From CALNYS01 sp942490855 (GTDB lineage: Bacteria > Planctomycetota > Phycisphaerae > Phycisphaerales > UBA1924), in NCBI GenBank assembly GCA_942490855.1, contig CALNYS010000004.1, positions 434,001 through 498,000 on the forward strand: a stretch of DNA of 64,000 nt. Reading direction: 5' to 3'. Shown here piece after piece: positions 17,156-26,700 of this stretch (within the stretch, counting starts at the first letter, position 1; each line of letters begins with the position of its first letter). A model generated the notes under the pieces. That model saw only the letters and a program-made list of their open reading frames with translations. It ran no database searches and had not been told where the DNA came from. The position numbers and the translations under genes were made by a program.

Positions 17156-17977
17156 ATGCGATACCTCATCTCTTGTGTGTGCGCGCTCGTCGCGTCCTGC
17201 AGCGTTCTCGCGGAGGCCCTTCCGATGATCGAAGTCACCCGCCTTGTCGGCGCGCCGGTCGGCGACGTCTGGAACGCGTGGACCACCAGCGAGGGGTTCG
17301 ACGCCTGCTTCGACGGGCCGCGCCTCGATGAGATCGAGCTGCGCCCCGGCGGCCCGTTCGTCATCCACTGGAAGCCCGACGCGCCCGAGGGCGAGCGGGG
17401 CAGCGAGACGTGCACCGTGCTGTCGTTCGTCCCCGAGCGGATGCTCTCGTTCACCTGGAACGCGCCGCCCGAGTTGGGCGCGATGCGCGACGAGCACTCG
17501 TTCGTCGTGGTCGAGTTCCAGCCGCTGGGCGAGACGCTCACCCGCGTCACGCTGCGTCATTCCGGCTTCGGCGAGGGCGAGGCGTGGCAGAGCGTGCGCG
17601 AGTACTTCGAGCCAGCGTGGCCGTGGGTGCTGGACCAGTTCGTCAAGCACCTCGGCTCGCCGCCCCCGTACCTCAGCGGGTACGTCATGTTTCTCAACCC
17701 GGCGCGGGACGACTTCTTCGAGAGCCCGACCCCCGAAGAGGGCGCGAAGATCCAGGAGCACTTCACGCGCCTCCACGAGCTGACGAAGGCGGGCGTCGTC
17801 CTCTTCGCGGGCCCGTGCACCGACCAGATCGGCCCGGGGATCGTCCTCTTCGAGGCGTCGAGCGAGGCCGAGGCGCGGGAGATCATGGAGGCGGACCCCG
17901 CCGTCGCCTCCGGCGTCTTCACCGCGGAGCTCCACCCGATCGGATTCTCACTCCTGCGCGAGCGCGACCGCCTCTAA
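17156..17977 (+). CDS. Exported SRPBCC-YCII fusion protein
   Basis: 273 residues. It starts with a signal-like segment (LISCVCALVASCSVLAEAL), which is unusual for this fold. Next is an AHSA1-type SRPBCC domain (IEVTRLVGAPVGDVWNAWTT to EYFEPAWPWVLDQFVKHL, about residues 23-165). A YCII-like ferredoxin-fold domain follows (GYVMFLNPARDDFFESPTPE, then LHELTKAGVVLFAGPCTDQI, about residues 180-270). Both domains normally occur as separate cytoplasmic proteins, and the fusion suggests they act on the same small molecule. The last gene of the arsR operon; hutG begins 18 bases later, so readthrough into hutG is possible. Confidence 0.8.
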   Translation: MRYLISCVCALVASCSVLAEALPMIEVTRLVGAPVGDVWNAWTTSEGFDACFDGPRLDEIELRPGGPFVIHWKPDAPEGERGSETCTVLSFVPERMLSFTWNAPPELGAMRDEHSFVVVEFQPLGETLTRVTLRHSGFGEGEAWQSVREYFEPAWPWVLDQFVKHLGSPPPYLSGYVMFLNPARDDFFESPTPEEGAKIQEHFTRLHELTKAGVVLFAGPCTDQIGPGIVLFEASSEAEAREIMEADPAVASGVFTAELHPIGFSLLRERDRL

Positions 17978-17995
17978 AACCACTACCGTGCGGGC

Positions 17996-18958
17996 ATGGA
18001 ACGACCCATCCCGCACACGACCTCCCCGACCTGGGCGCCGCCACGCCCGGGTCGGTTTTCTTCGACGATCCGCACCGATTCCCACGACGGGTGCGCCGTC
18101 GCGATCCTCGGCCTGCCCGACGACCGCGGCGTGGTGATGAACCACGGGCGCCCCGGCGCCAAGGACGGCCCCGCCGCCATCCGAGCGGCGCTGAGCGCCT
18201 TCGGCTCCGACTACGACGGTCTCCACGAGCGCGACCTGGACGTCGCGGTGTACGACGCCGGCGACGTGATCCCCTCGACGCTGAGCGACCCCGCCGAGGC
18301 GCTGCACGAGACGCACGAACGCGTCACCAGCGCCGCCCGCGCGATCCACGACCTCGGGCTGATCCCGATCTGCCTCGGCGGCGGGCACGACCTGACCTTC
18401 CCCGCCGTCCGCGCCCTCGCCCAGCAGTACGGGCACTCCATCGGCGGCGTCAATCTCGACGCGCACCTGGACGTCCGCGCCGAGCCCGGCTCGGGCATGC
18501 CCTTCCGGGCGCTGATCGAAGGCGGGCACGTGAACCCGCGGTGCTTCAGCGTGCTGGGCTCCGGGCGCTTCGCCAACTCCGCCGAGCACTCGCGCTGGCT
18601 CACGGCGCAGGGCGCGCACATCATCGACGCCGAGGTCGTGCTGCGCAGCGACGTTCCGATCAAGGAAACCTTCTCCCGCCTCGCCTCGGGCGAAGCCCCC
18701 GACGCGCCGTCGTTCGTGACGATCGACCTCGACGCGATCGACGCGTCGCAGGCGCCAGGCGTGAGCGCGCTCAACCCGATGGGCCTGAGCGTACGCCACG
18801 CCGTGCAGGTCGCGCGCCACGCCGGCACGCGCGCAAGCGTGCGCCACTTCGACATCATGGAGCTCTCGCCGATGCACGACGATCGCGGACGCACCGCGCG
18901 CATCGCGGCGCTGCTGATTCTGACGTTTCTCAGCGGCTTCCAAGGACGCATGAAATGA
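17996..18958 (+). CDS. hutG: Formimidoylglutamase / arginase-family ureohydrolase
   Basis: 320 residues of the arginase fold. The two-manganese site motifs are complete: LGGGHDLTFPAVRALA, NLDAHLDVRAEPGSGMPFR (D-A-H-x-D) and TIDLDAIDASQAPGVSALNP (D-x-D). In this context it hydrolyses N-formimidoyl-L-glutamate to glutamate and formamide, completing histidine degradation. The choice over agmatinase or arginase rests on its overlap with hutI (ATGA at 18955) and on hutH and hutU in the same window. The N-terminal 25 residues are Pro/Thr-rich and atypical, so the start may be further downstream. Confidence 0.88.
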   Translation: MERPIPHTTSPTWAPPRPGRFSSTIRTDSHDGCAVAILGLPDDRGVVMNHGRPGAKDGPAAIRAALSAFGSDYDGLHERDLDVAVYDAGDVIPSTLSDPAEALHETHERVTSAARAIHDLGLIPICLGGGHDLTFPAVRALAQQYGHSIGGVNLDAHLDVRAEPGSGMPFRALIEGGHVNPRCFSVLGSGRFANSAEHSRWLTAQGAHIIDAEVVLRSDVPIKETFSRLASGEAPDAPSFVTIDLDAIDASQAPGVSALNPMGLSVRHAVQVARHAGTRASVRHFDIMELSPMHDDRGRTARIAALLILTFLSGFQGRMK

Positions 18959-20124
18959 AACATGCCACGATCGTCAACGCCCGTGTGGTCACGATGGACG
19001 GCGCCCCCCTCCCGCTCGGGACGGTCACGGTCGCGGACGGCGTGATCGTGTCAGTCGTAGCGCAGAGCGCCCCCGTCGAAGCGAAGACCGGCGAAGAGGA
19101 CGCCTCCGGCAGGGTCCTCATGCCCGCGTTCATCGACTGCCACACGCACGCCTGCTGGGCGGGCGAACGCCTCGACGAGTTTGATATGAAACTCAAGGGC
19201 GCCACGTACCTCGACATCCTCAAAGCGGGCGGCGGGATCATGTCCACCGTGCGCGCCGTGCGCGAGGCGGACGAAACCGACCTTGAACACATGCTCGCCG
19301 ACCGCCTCGAGAACGCCTTCGACGAGGGCACACTCACCGTCGAGGTCAAGTCCGGTTACGGGCTCACCACCCGCGACGAACTCAAGATGCTCCGCGCGAT
19401 CGCCAGCGCCGCCGAATCGATCGCGCCGCTCGGCGTCACCGTCGTCCCCACCGCGCTCATCGCCCACGCGATCGACCCCGATCAGCCCGACTTCATCGAA
19501 ACGACCATCACCGAGACGCTCGACGCCGTGCACGCCGAGTTCCCCGGCGTCACCATCGACGCCTACTGCGAAGAAGGCGCGTGGTCGTTCGACGATTGCC
19601 GACGACTCTTCGAACGCGCGATGGAGCTCGGGCACCCCTGCCGCGTGCACGCCGACCAGTTCAACTCCCTCGGCCTGACGCGCTGGGCCGCAGAGAACGG
19701 GATGCGCAGCGTGGACCACCTCGAAGCGACAACGCCCGAAGACCTGGAATTCCTCGCGCAGTCCAACACCTTCGGCGTCATGCTCCCCTGCTCGGGCTTC
19801 CAGGTGGACGACCGCTACGCCAACGGCCGCGCGTTCGTTGACGCCGGCGGGCTCCCCGTCATCGCGACCAACTGCAACCCCGGCTCGGCGCCCACCTCGT
19901 CTATGCCCTTCGCGATCGCCCTCGCGACCCGCAAGCTCGGGCTGACGGTCAACGAGGCCCTCGCCGCCTGCACCGTCAACGCCGCGAAACTCCTGGGACT
20001 CGACGATCGGGGCGTCATCGCGCCGGGCAAGCGGGCCGACATGATCCTGCTCCGCCACACCGACGAGCGGATGCTGGCCTACGAGTTCGGCGGGAACCCC
20101 GTGGACGAGGTTTTTTCCGCTTAA
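18955..20124 (+). CDS. hutI: Imidazolonepropionase
   Basis: Hydrolyses 4-imidazolone-5-propionate to N-formimidoyl-glutamate, third step of histidine breakdown. 389 residues from the ATG overlapping the hutG stop. Metal-dependent amidohydrolase motifs are intact: MPAFIDCHTHACWAGERLDE near residue 60, VEVKSGYGLTTRDELKML, CRVHADQFNSLGLTRWA, the later SVDHLEATTPEDL, and ATNCNPGSAPTSSMPFAIA. The longer open frame upstream is a shadow of hutG and the preceding gene. The order hutG-hutI with overlapping ends indicates a coupled transcription unit. Confidence 0.95.
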   Translation: MKHATIVNARVVTMDGAPLPLGTVTVADGVIVSVVAQSAPVEAKTGEEDASGRVLMPAFIDCHTHACWAGERLDEFDMKLKGATYLDILKAGGGIMSTVRAVREADETDLEHMLADRLENAFDEGTLTVEVKSGYGLTTRDELKMLRAIASAAESIAPLGVTVVPTALIAHAIDPDQPDFIETTITETLDAVHAEFPGVTIDAYCEEGAWSFDDCRRLFERAMELGHPCRVHADQFNSLGLTRWAAENGMRSVDHLEATTPEDLEFLAQSNTFGVMLPCSGFQVDDRYANGRAFVDAGGLPVIATNCNPGSAPTSSMPFAIALATRKLGLTVNEALAACTVNAAKLLGLDDRGVIAPGKRADMILLRHTDERMLAYEFGGNPVDEVFSA

Positions 20125-20130
20125 TCAATC

Positions 20131-20136
20131 TATAAT
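20131..20136 (+). promoter_or_regulatory. Perfect -10 box directly before map
   Basis: TATAAT ends only six bases before the map ATG (20143), so transcription would begin at about the start codon, giving a leaderless mRNA. No convincing -35 was seen. Confidence 0.45.
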
Positions 20137-20142
20137 CGCCCC

Positions 20143-20958
20143 ATGCGCCCACTCACCGTCCAGTCCAAGCTCGAACACGCCGCCGCCGCCGCGGAGCGCG
20201 TCGTCATCATCCATCAGCGCCTCGCCGAGTGGCTGCGCGAGGGCGTGACGCTCGCGCAGACCGACGCGTTCGTCGCCGACCAGCTCGACGACCTCGGCGC
20301 CAAGAGCTGCTTCAAGGGCTACCGCGTGCCGCGCACGCCCGCGTTCCCCAGCTACGCGTGCCTGTCGCTCAATGACTGCGTCGTCCACGGCACCGCGGGG
20401 ATGCACACCGCGCCGCTCAAGTCGGGCGACTTCTTCTCCATCGACATCGGCGTGTCGTACCGCGGCTGGATCGGCGACGCCGCGTGGACGTACGCGATCG
20501 GCGAGCTCACCGACGACGCGGCGAAACTCGCCAAAGCCGGGCGCGAATCCATCGCCGCGGGCGTCGCCGCGATCAAACCCGGCGGCGTCTGGCTCGAGTT
20601 CGCCAAGGCCGTGCAGCGCGTCGTCGAAGAGGAACAGGGCCTGCACCTCGTGCGCGGCCTCGGCGGGCACGGCTACGGGCGCAAGCTCCACGCGCCGCCC
20701 TACATCTCCAACGTCGTGCCGCAGTACAAGGGCGAGTGGCCCGACGCCAACCGCGAGATCATGCCCGGCGACCTCGTCGCCGTCGAACCGATGCTCGCCG
20801 TCGGCACCAACCGCATCAGCCAGGAACCCGGCGGCTGGCCCATCTTCACCGCCGACGGCTCGCTCAGCGCCCACTACGAGCACGACGTGCTCGTCACCGA
20901 AGACGGCGCGATCACGCTGACAAAAGAGCTTGAAAACCTGCCGGACGTGGTGGGGTAA
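20143..20958 (+). CDS. map: Methionine aminopeptidase type I
   Basis: Removes the initiator methionine from nascent proteins. 271 residues, normal for bacterial type Ia enzymes. The dinuclear metal site ligands are in recognisable blocks: SLNDCVVHGTAGMHTAPLKS, DFFSIDIGVSYRGWIGDAAW (two Asp), RGLGGHGYGRKLHAPPYIS (His), AVEPMLAVGTN (Glu) and YEHDVLVTEDG (terminal Glu region). No Shine-Dalgarno sequence precedes the ATG, and a TATAAT lies six bases upstream, in line with leaderless translation. It follows hutI by 18 bases but probably has its own promoter. Confidence 0.95.
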   Translation: MRPLTVQSKLEHAAAAAERVVIIHQRLAEWLREGVTLAQTDAFVADQLDDLGAKSCFKGYRVPRTPAFPSYACLSLNDCVVHGTAGMHTAPLKSGDFFSIDIGVSYRGWIGDAAWTYAIGELTDDAAKLAKAGRESIAAGVAAIKPGGVWLEFAKAVQRVVEEEQGLHLVRGLGGHGYGRKLHAPPYISNVVPQYKGEWPDANREIMPGDLVAVEPMLAVGTNRISQEPGGWPIFTADGSLSAHYEHDVLVTEDGAITLTKELENLPDVVG

Positions 20959-20995
20959 GTTCATTCTGCTCGCACGCCCCGGGATGGAGACGCCC

Positions 20996-21460
20996 ATGAG
21001 ACCGATGCCCACGTTGCTCCTCGCCGCCGTCGCCTCTCTCTCGTTCGGGTGTGCCAATACTGCTGAACGCGCGGACCGAGAGGATGTCCCGGCACAGAAA
21101 ATCACGACGTTTCTGATGTTCCAGGGCGAGGGCGAGGAAGCGGTGGACTTCTACGTCTCGCTGTTCGATGACGCCGAGATCCTCAGCAAAGAGCGAGTGG
21201 GCGACGTGCTCCGCATGGACTTCACGCTGGCCGGCGGGCGCTACATCGTCACCGACAGCCCGCCGATGCACGACTTCACCTTCACACCCTCGATGTCGCT
21301 GTTCGTCGTGTGCGAGTCAGACGACGAAATCGAACGCCTGCACGGGCAGCTGAGCGAGGGCGGGAGCGAGCTCATGCCCCTCGCGAACTACGGCTTCAGC
21401 CAGCGGTTCGCGTGGGTGGTGGACCGCTTCGGCGTGTCGTGGCAGTTGAACCTCGACTAG
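20996..21460 (+). CDS. PhnB-like VOC-domain lipoprotein
   Basis: 154 residues from the ATG at 20996, preceded by GGAG. The signal MPTLLLAAVASLSFGCANTA has a lipobox (S-F-G-C), so a lipid-anchored periplasmic location is predicted. The mature part is a PhnB / 3-demethylubiquinone-methyltransferase-like VOC domain: KITTFLMFQGEGEEAVDFYV, FDDAEILSKERVG, SLFVVCESDDEIERLHGQLS and QRFAWVVDRFGVSWQLNLD. Such domains are usually cytoplasmic, so export is the unusual point. Substrate unknown. The stop overlaps the 3' end of the convergent asparaginase-like gene by four bases. Confidence 0.8.
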   Translation: MRPMPTLLLAAVASLSFGCANTAERADREDVPAQKITTFLMFQGEGEEAVDFYVSLFDDAEILSKERVGDVLRMDFTLAGGRYIVTDSPPMHDFTFTPSMSLFVVCESDDEIERLHGQLSEGGSELMPLANYGFSQRFAWVVDRFGVSWQLNLD

Positions 21461-22407
21461 TCGCGGGGATTCAACAACACAAACGTCGGCTCCTCCACCC
21501 GCACCCCGTTCTTGTCCGCGATCGTGTGCTTGAAGCCCTTGCGGATCGCGCCCGTCGCCCAGTCGCCCGTCGGGGCCATCGCCGTCAGCGCCACCTGGTG
21601 CTCCTCGGCGAGCGGCGAGAACCGGTCCACGATGCGCTCGAGCGCCACGCGGATCGCGTCTGATGGCGACGACCCGCGGCGCATCTCTTCCACCACGAGG
21701 AACGTCGCGCACACGCCGGTGATCAGCTCGCCCGTTCCCGTCGCGCTCGCGGCGCCGGCCCGCTGATCCACGTACAGCCCCTGCCCGATGATGGGCGAAT
21801 CGCCCACGCGCCCGGGCACCTTGAACGCCATGCCAGAGGTCGAGCACGCGCCCGCGAGCTGCCCCTGCGCGTCGAGCGCGAGGATGCCCACCGTGTCGTG
21901 GTGCGGCTCGCCCGAACCGTCGCCCACGCCGCGGAGCTCTTCGATGTTCGCGGGCGGGATCCAGCCGCGGTACTTGTCCACGTCGATGTTCGACGGGTCC
22001 TTGCGCCACCCTTCCCAGACGCGCCGCGCCTCGGGCGTGAGGAGGTTCGCGGGGCGCTGGCCCTCGCGCTGCGCGAACGCCTCGGCGCCGTCGCCCGCGA
22101 GCGTCACGTGGATCGTCTTCTCCATCACCATCCGCGCCAGCTGCGCGACGTTGGGGTAGTGACGCACGAACGCCACCGCGCCGGCGCGGTTGGGGTCCGT
22201 CATCACGCACCCGTCGAGCGACACCAGCCCGTCGTAGTCGGGGAGCCCCCCGATGCCCACGGAATCGATCGAGGGGTCGTCCTCGATCGCGGTGGCGGCG
22301 GCGATGGTCGCCTCGAGCGCGGGACCGCCGGACGACAGCGCGGGCCACGCGGCGTCAACGCCGACAGGACCGAACGACCACGTGAGCAACATCTTTGGAT
22401 CAGTCAT
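21457..22407 (-). CDS. N4-(beta-N-acetylglucosaminyl)-L-asparaginase / isoaspartyl peptidase-like Ntn hydrolase
   Basis: 316 residues without a signal peptide. Ntn-hydrolase features are clear. Autocleavage is expected before the Thr in EPHHDTVGILALDAQGQLAG, which would become the N-terminal nucleophile of the beta chain. Substrate-binding blocks follow: VPGRVGDSPIIGQGLYVDQR and ATGTGELITGVCATFLV. The N-terminal half (DSVGIGGLPDYDGLVSLDGC) matches glycosylasparaginases more than plant-type asparaginases. It probably hydrolyses glycosyl-asparagine or isoaspartyl bonds, possibly during use of exogenous glycopeptides (inference). A single gene, placed just after the amidohydrolase pair on the same strand. 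Confidence 0.87.
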   Translation of the reverse strand: MTDPKMLLTWSFGPVGVDAAWPALSSGGPALEATIAAATAIEDDPSIDSVGIGGLPDYDGLVSLDGCVMTDPNRAGAVAFVRHYPNVAQLARMVMEKTIHVTLAGDGAEAFAQREGQRPANLLTPEARRVWEGWRKDPSNIDVDKYRGWIPPANIEELRGVGDGSGEPHHDTVGILALDAQGQLAGACSTSGMAFKVPGRVGDSPIIGQGLYVDQRAGAASATGTGELITGVCATFLVVEEMRRGSSPSDAIRVALERIVDRFSPLAEEHQVALTAMAPTGDWATGAIRKGFKHTIADKNGVRVEEPTFVLLNPRD

Positions 22408-22430
22408 GCGCGCAGTCTAACGGACCGCGT

Positions 22431-23777
22431 TCAGTCGTTGATGATCCCCAGCTGGCGGTACTTCTCGCGGTACTTCTCGTACAGCTGCGTGTGCTTCGAG
22501 CGCAGGTCGATCGCGCGACCGTCGATGTACGCGCCCACCACCCGGGTCGTGATCTCCAGCGGGTCGCCCGTCGTCACGATCAGCGTCGCCAGCTTCCCGA
22601 CCTCGATCGAGCCCAGGCGGTCGTCCACGCCCAGCAGCTCGGCCGCCGAGAGCGTGATCGAACGCAGCCCCGCGTCGTGGTCGAGCCCGTACGCCACGGC
22701 CGTCGCCGCGTGGTGCGGCAGCGTGCGCTCGTGGGGCGTCTCGAACGTCCCGCCGCTCGTCGCCAAACACCAGCGCACCCCCGCCGCCTCGAGGCGGGCC
22801 GGGAGCGTGAACGCCTCGTCGTATGGGGAATCGCTCCGGCGGGGCTGGCGGTGCGTGCCCGTCACCATGACGGCCGCGTCGTTGGCGAGCAGGTGATCGG
22901 CGCACAACGGCGCGTCCCGCCCGCCCACGATCACCACCCGCATCCCGCGCTCCGAGCAGACGCTCACCGCGTCCATGATCTGCCCCAGCTCCTGCGCGCG
23001 CACGAAGACCGGTTTCTCCCCCGCCAGCGCCGGGCGCATCGCCTCGTAGCGCAGGTCGGTCGGCACCGCGGCGTCGGCGGCTTTCGCCGCGATATACGCC
23101 GACGCCGCGTCGAAGAGATCGATCACCCGCTGGCGGTTCTCGCGCGCTTTCTTCTTCTGCTCCTCGGCGCTCGTCGTCACCCACCACGCGGTAGACGGGA
23201 GCGAGTTCGGCCACGCGACGATCAACCCCGCGTCGGCCTCCACCGCCATGTCCTCCCACGTCCACCCGTCCATGCGCACGACCGCGGCCCGCCCCGGCAC
23301 GACGCCGCCCGAGGGCATCACGCCCGTCGTCAGCACGCCCGCGGCGCGGGTCACGGGGATCAGCGTCGAGTCCGGGTTCACCGCGGCGATCGCCCGCGCC
23401 TCGGGCGTGATCGCGCCCTGCTCGTCAACGTCGATCGTGACCTCCACGGCCCCGATCTCCATCAGCCCCGTCACTGTGTTGGAGCCGATGAGCCCCGGGT
23501 ACACATGCAAGCCGCGCGCGTCGATCACTTCCAGATCGACCGGGCGGTTGCTCGTGCGCCGCCAGCGGTCGGCCTCGTCCGCGGTGAACACGGCGCGTAT
23601 GACGCCGTCTTCGAAGAACACCGCGCCGTTGGGGATCGGCTCGCCCGACACCGGGTGCACCGTCGCCCCGCTGATCAGGGTCGGGGTGTCCTGCGCGGGC
23701 GCCTTGGGCAGCAGGTCCTGCGCGCCGGCGAGCGCCGCCAGAGCCAGCGTCGCGATGAAAGAAAGCGTACGGATCAT
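22431..23777 (-). CDS. Secreted amidohydrolase-family protein without HxH motif
   Basis: 448 residues from the ATG at 23777, which overlaps the stop of the upstream gene by four bases. Signal peptide: MIRTLSFIATLALAALAGAQ. The fold is that of imidazolonepropionase-like amidohydrolases: LISGATVHPVSGEPIPNGAV, then HVYPGLIGSNTVTGLMEIGA, and the C-terminal composite strand LGSIEVGKLATLIVTTGDPL. The HxH pair normally following PG-x-I-D is replaced by S-N-T-V, so the first metal site is missing. The C-terminal half keeps GVRWCLATSGGTFE in place of the usual Asp region. It may be an inactive partner of the larger neighbouring protein; substrate unknown. Confidence 0.8.
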   Translation of the reverse strand: MIRTLSFIATLALAALAGAQDLLPKAPAQDTPTLISGATVHPVSGEPIPNGAVFFEDGVIRAVFTADEADRWRRTSNRPVDLEVIDARGLHVYPGLIGSNTVTGLMEIGAVEVTIDVDEQGAITPEARAIAAVNPDSTLIPVTRAAGVLTTGVMPSGGVVPGRAAVVRMDGWTWEDMAVEADAGLIVAWPNSLPSTAWWVTTSAEEQKKKARENRQRVIDLFDAASAYIAAKAADAAVPTDLRYEAMRPALAGEKPVFVRAQELGQIMDAVSVCSERGMRVVIVGGRDAPLCADHLLANDAAVMVTGTHRQPRRSDSPYDEAFTLPARLEAAGVRWCLATSGGTFETPHERTLPHHAATAVAYGLDHDAGLRSITLSAAELLGVDDRLGSIEVGKLATLIVTTGDPLEITTRVVGAYIDGRAIDLRSKHTQLYEKYREKYRQLGIIND

Positions 23778-26700
23778 CGGGAGGCTCCTTCGTGGGCGTG
23801 CGCCGCGTCGGCGCCGATGCGGTCCATGAACCCGCACTCGCCGCAGGTGGGCGCGTCCGGGGCGAGGCCGGCGCGGAGCATCTCGAAGCCGATCGCTTCG
23901 AGACGCGCCTCGGCGAGCGTCGTCGGCCCGTCGGTCTCTTCCTCGTCGTCGTCGTCATCCGGCTCGGCGCCGTCGAGGCCCTCGCTCAGGATCTTCTGGA
24001 TCAGTCGTCGGCGCTCCGCCGCGTCGCGCTCGCGCAGCATCGCGTCCCGCTCGAGCGAGAAGTACTCGATCCCGTCGATAAACGTCGCCTCGCAGCGCGA
24101 CAGCGAGCTCAGCGGGTCGCCGGACCAGATCACAAAGTCCGCGTCCTTCCCGGCCTCAAGCGAACCGACCCTGTCGTCTGCCTGCATCTGTATCGCCGGG
24201 TTCAACGTGACGAACTTGAGCGCCTCGGCGGGCTCGACGCCGCCGTAGCGCACCGCCTTGGACGCCTCGGTGTTCATCCGGCGCGCCAGCTCGTTGGAGT
24301 CGGAGTTGAAACTCACGACCACCCCCGTCTCGTGCATCAGCGCGCCGTTCTGCGGGATCGCGTCGTACACCTCGAACTTGTACGCCCACCAGTCAGAGAA
24401 GCACGAGCCGCCGATCGCGTGCTCGCGGATCGCCTCGGCCACCTTGTACCCCTCGAGCACGTGCTGGAACGTGCCGATCGTGAAACCGAAGTCCGCCGCC
24501 ACCCGGCACAGCATCAGGATCTCGTCCTGGCGGTAGCTGTGACAGTGGATCAGCCGCTCGCCGTTAAGAATCTCGACGAGCGCGTCGAGCTCGAGGTCGC
24601 GCCGCGGCGGGAACGCCCGCCCCTGCTGACGCCGGTTGAGCCCGACGTACTCCTTCATCGCCCGCTCGTACTCGCGCGCCGTCGTGAACCGATCACGGAT
24701 GATCGCCTCGACGCCCATGCGCGTGTCGGGGTACCGCCCGCTCGAACGCTTCACGTTCTCGCCCAGCGCGAACTTGATGCCCTCGCTCGCGCCCTCCATG
24801 CGGAACGCCTCGGGGTCGCTCTGCCCCCAGCGCAGCTTCACGACGGAGTTCTGCCCGCCGATCGGGTTCGCCGAACCGTGCAGCTGGTTCGCCGCGGTCA
24901 GCCCACCCGCCAGAGCGCGGTACCACGCGACGTCGTCGGGGTTGATCACATCGGCGATCCGCACCTCCGCGGTCACCGCCTGCCCGCCCTCGTTGATACC
25001 GCTCGAGATCCCCATGTGCGAGTGCGCGTCAAAGAGACCAGGCGTCACGTGCTTGCCGCGCGCGTCGATCGTGCGCTGCACGCCCATCCGCGGCGTGCGC
25101 GCCGCCGGGCCCGCGTACACGATCGTCCCGCCGCGAACGAGCAGCGCGCCGTCCTCGATCACGCCCGCGTCGCCCGACGTCCAGAGCGTCACGCCCGTGA
25201 CCAACAGCGTTTCCTGCCGCGGCTCCTCCAGCCGACCGTACGCGCCGAACGGGATCGGCAGACGCTCGGGGGGGAGGTCCGCCGCCTCGTCCGTCTCGTC
25301 CTCTGCCTCGTCGTCCGTCTCGTCCTCTGCCTCGTCGTCCGCGGCGCGCGACGCCGACCACGCGAAGCGCTCGCCGCCCGCGTCGACCCCCTCGCCCCGC
25401 AGCGACACGCCCGTGTGCACGGCGCTCATGCGGTACGCGCCCGTCTCGCCGAAGAGCGTCCCGCCGACCACGAAGCTCATCCGGTCGTCGCTGATCTCGA
25501 CGCCGCCGGCTTTCGCCTTGTCGTCGTCTGTCTTGAGCGTGACTTTCGACCCGTCCACGCTCAGCGTGCCCGAGAAGAGCGACCCCGCGCGGACGTCCCA
25601 GTCCCCGTCGAACCGCTCGTCCTTCGCCGCGTTGATCTCATGCCGCCGCCCGCCCGACCACACGTCGCGCAGCGTCGCGTCCTCGTCCGTGAACGGGTCG
25701 CCATCGAAGACCGCCAGGTGCGCGAGCTTGCCCGCCTCGACCGACCCGAGCAGGTCGCCCGCCCCGAGCAGGTGCGCCGGGTGCGTCGTCAGCATCGCGA
25801 GCGCCCGGTCCGCCGCCAGCCCGTGCGTCACCGCCGAGCGCACGTTCGACCAGAACCCCTTCGTCTTCTTCATCCGGTGCGTGGTCAGCGACACCGCCGC
25901 GCCCGCGGCGTCCAGGCGACGCAGGTTCGTCGGCGCCTGCTCCCACGCCATCAGCGTCTTGAGCGAGACGTTCTCCGCGAGCGCCCGCGTCGAAACATCG
26001 GGCTTGTCCGGGTAGTTCACCGGGACGATCACCGGGACGCCCAGCGCCGCGACCGCGTCGACGCGCTCGTACTCGTGGCCCGACCCGAGCAGGATCGCCG
26101 TGCGCCCGAACTCGCGCGCGATCTTCGCCATGCGCAGCGCGTTGAGCGAGCTGTCCGCGTCGAACAGGATCGGCGTCGCGTCCGCGTCGTTCTCGCCGAG
26201 CGCCTCGAGCGCCGCGTTCCGCTCGACGCGTTCGACCCCCTCGCTGCGCGTTGCCTCCACGGCTTTCGTCTGCGCGTACCACCCGGCGTCGAGGAACGCC
26301 TGGCGGATCACCGCGATCGCGCCCATCAGCGACGTCGGGGGCGTGCCCCCCCACCCGCCGCGCTCGGGCGACACCGACTGGTACACCCCGGCGCGGATCA
26401 GACGCGTCGAGCCAGCGCTGATCTCCGACGCGTCTTCTGACAACGCGATCAGCTCGCCCGTCCCGCGGAAGATCCCGCTGTCGGGAGCGATCGCCGCCGC
26501 CGTGAACCCGAGCCCGCGCAGCGCCTCGCGTCCCTTCTCGTCGAGCCCCGCCCCGTCGAGCGCCGAGCGCTCGGGCGTGACGTTCGAGCGCCAGTGCGCG
26601 CCAGGCGCGTCCGACTCGACCGCCGGCGTCTCCACTTCCTTGTGCGGTTCGATGAAGCCCGCGTACACCGTCAGGCCGGTGTAATCCCACACCCGCGCCC

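Noticed and set aside
17410..18954. Open frame upstream of hutI
   Set aside because: Out of frame with the SRPBCC-YCII and hutG genes and Arg-rich; the family start of hutI is at 18955.
22395..26440. Long plus-strand frames over the amidohydrolase pair
   Set aside because: Antisense shadows with Arg/His/Val-rich composition; the minus-strand proteins have signal peptides and family motifs.
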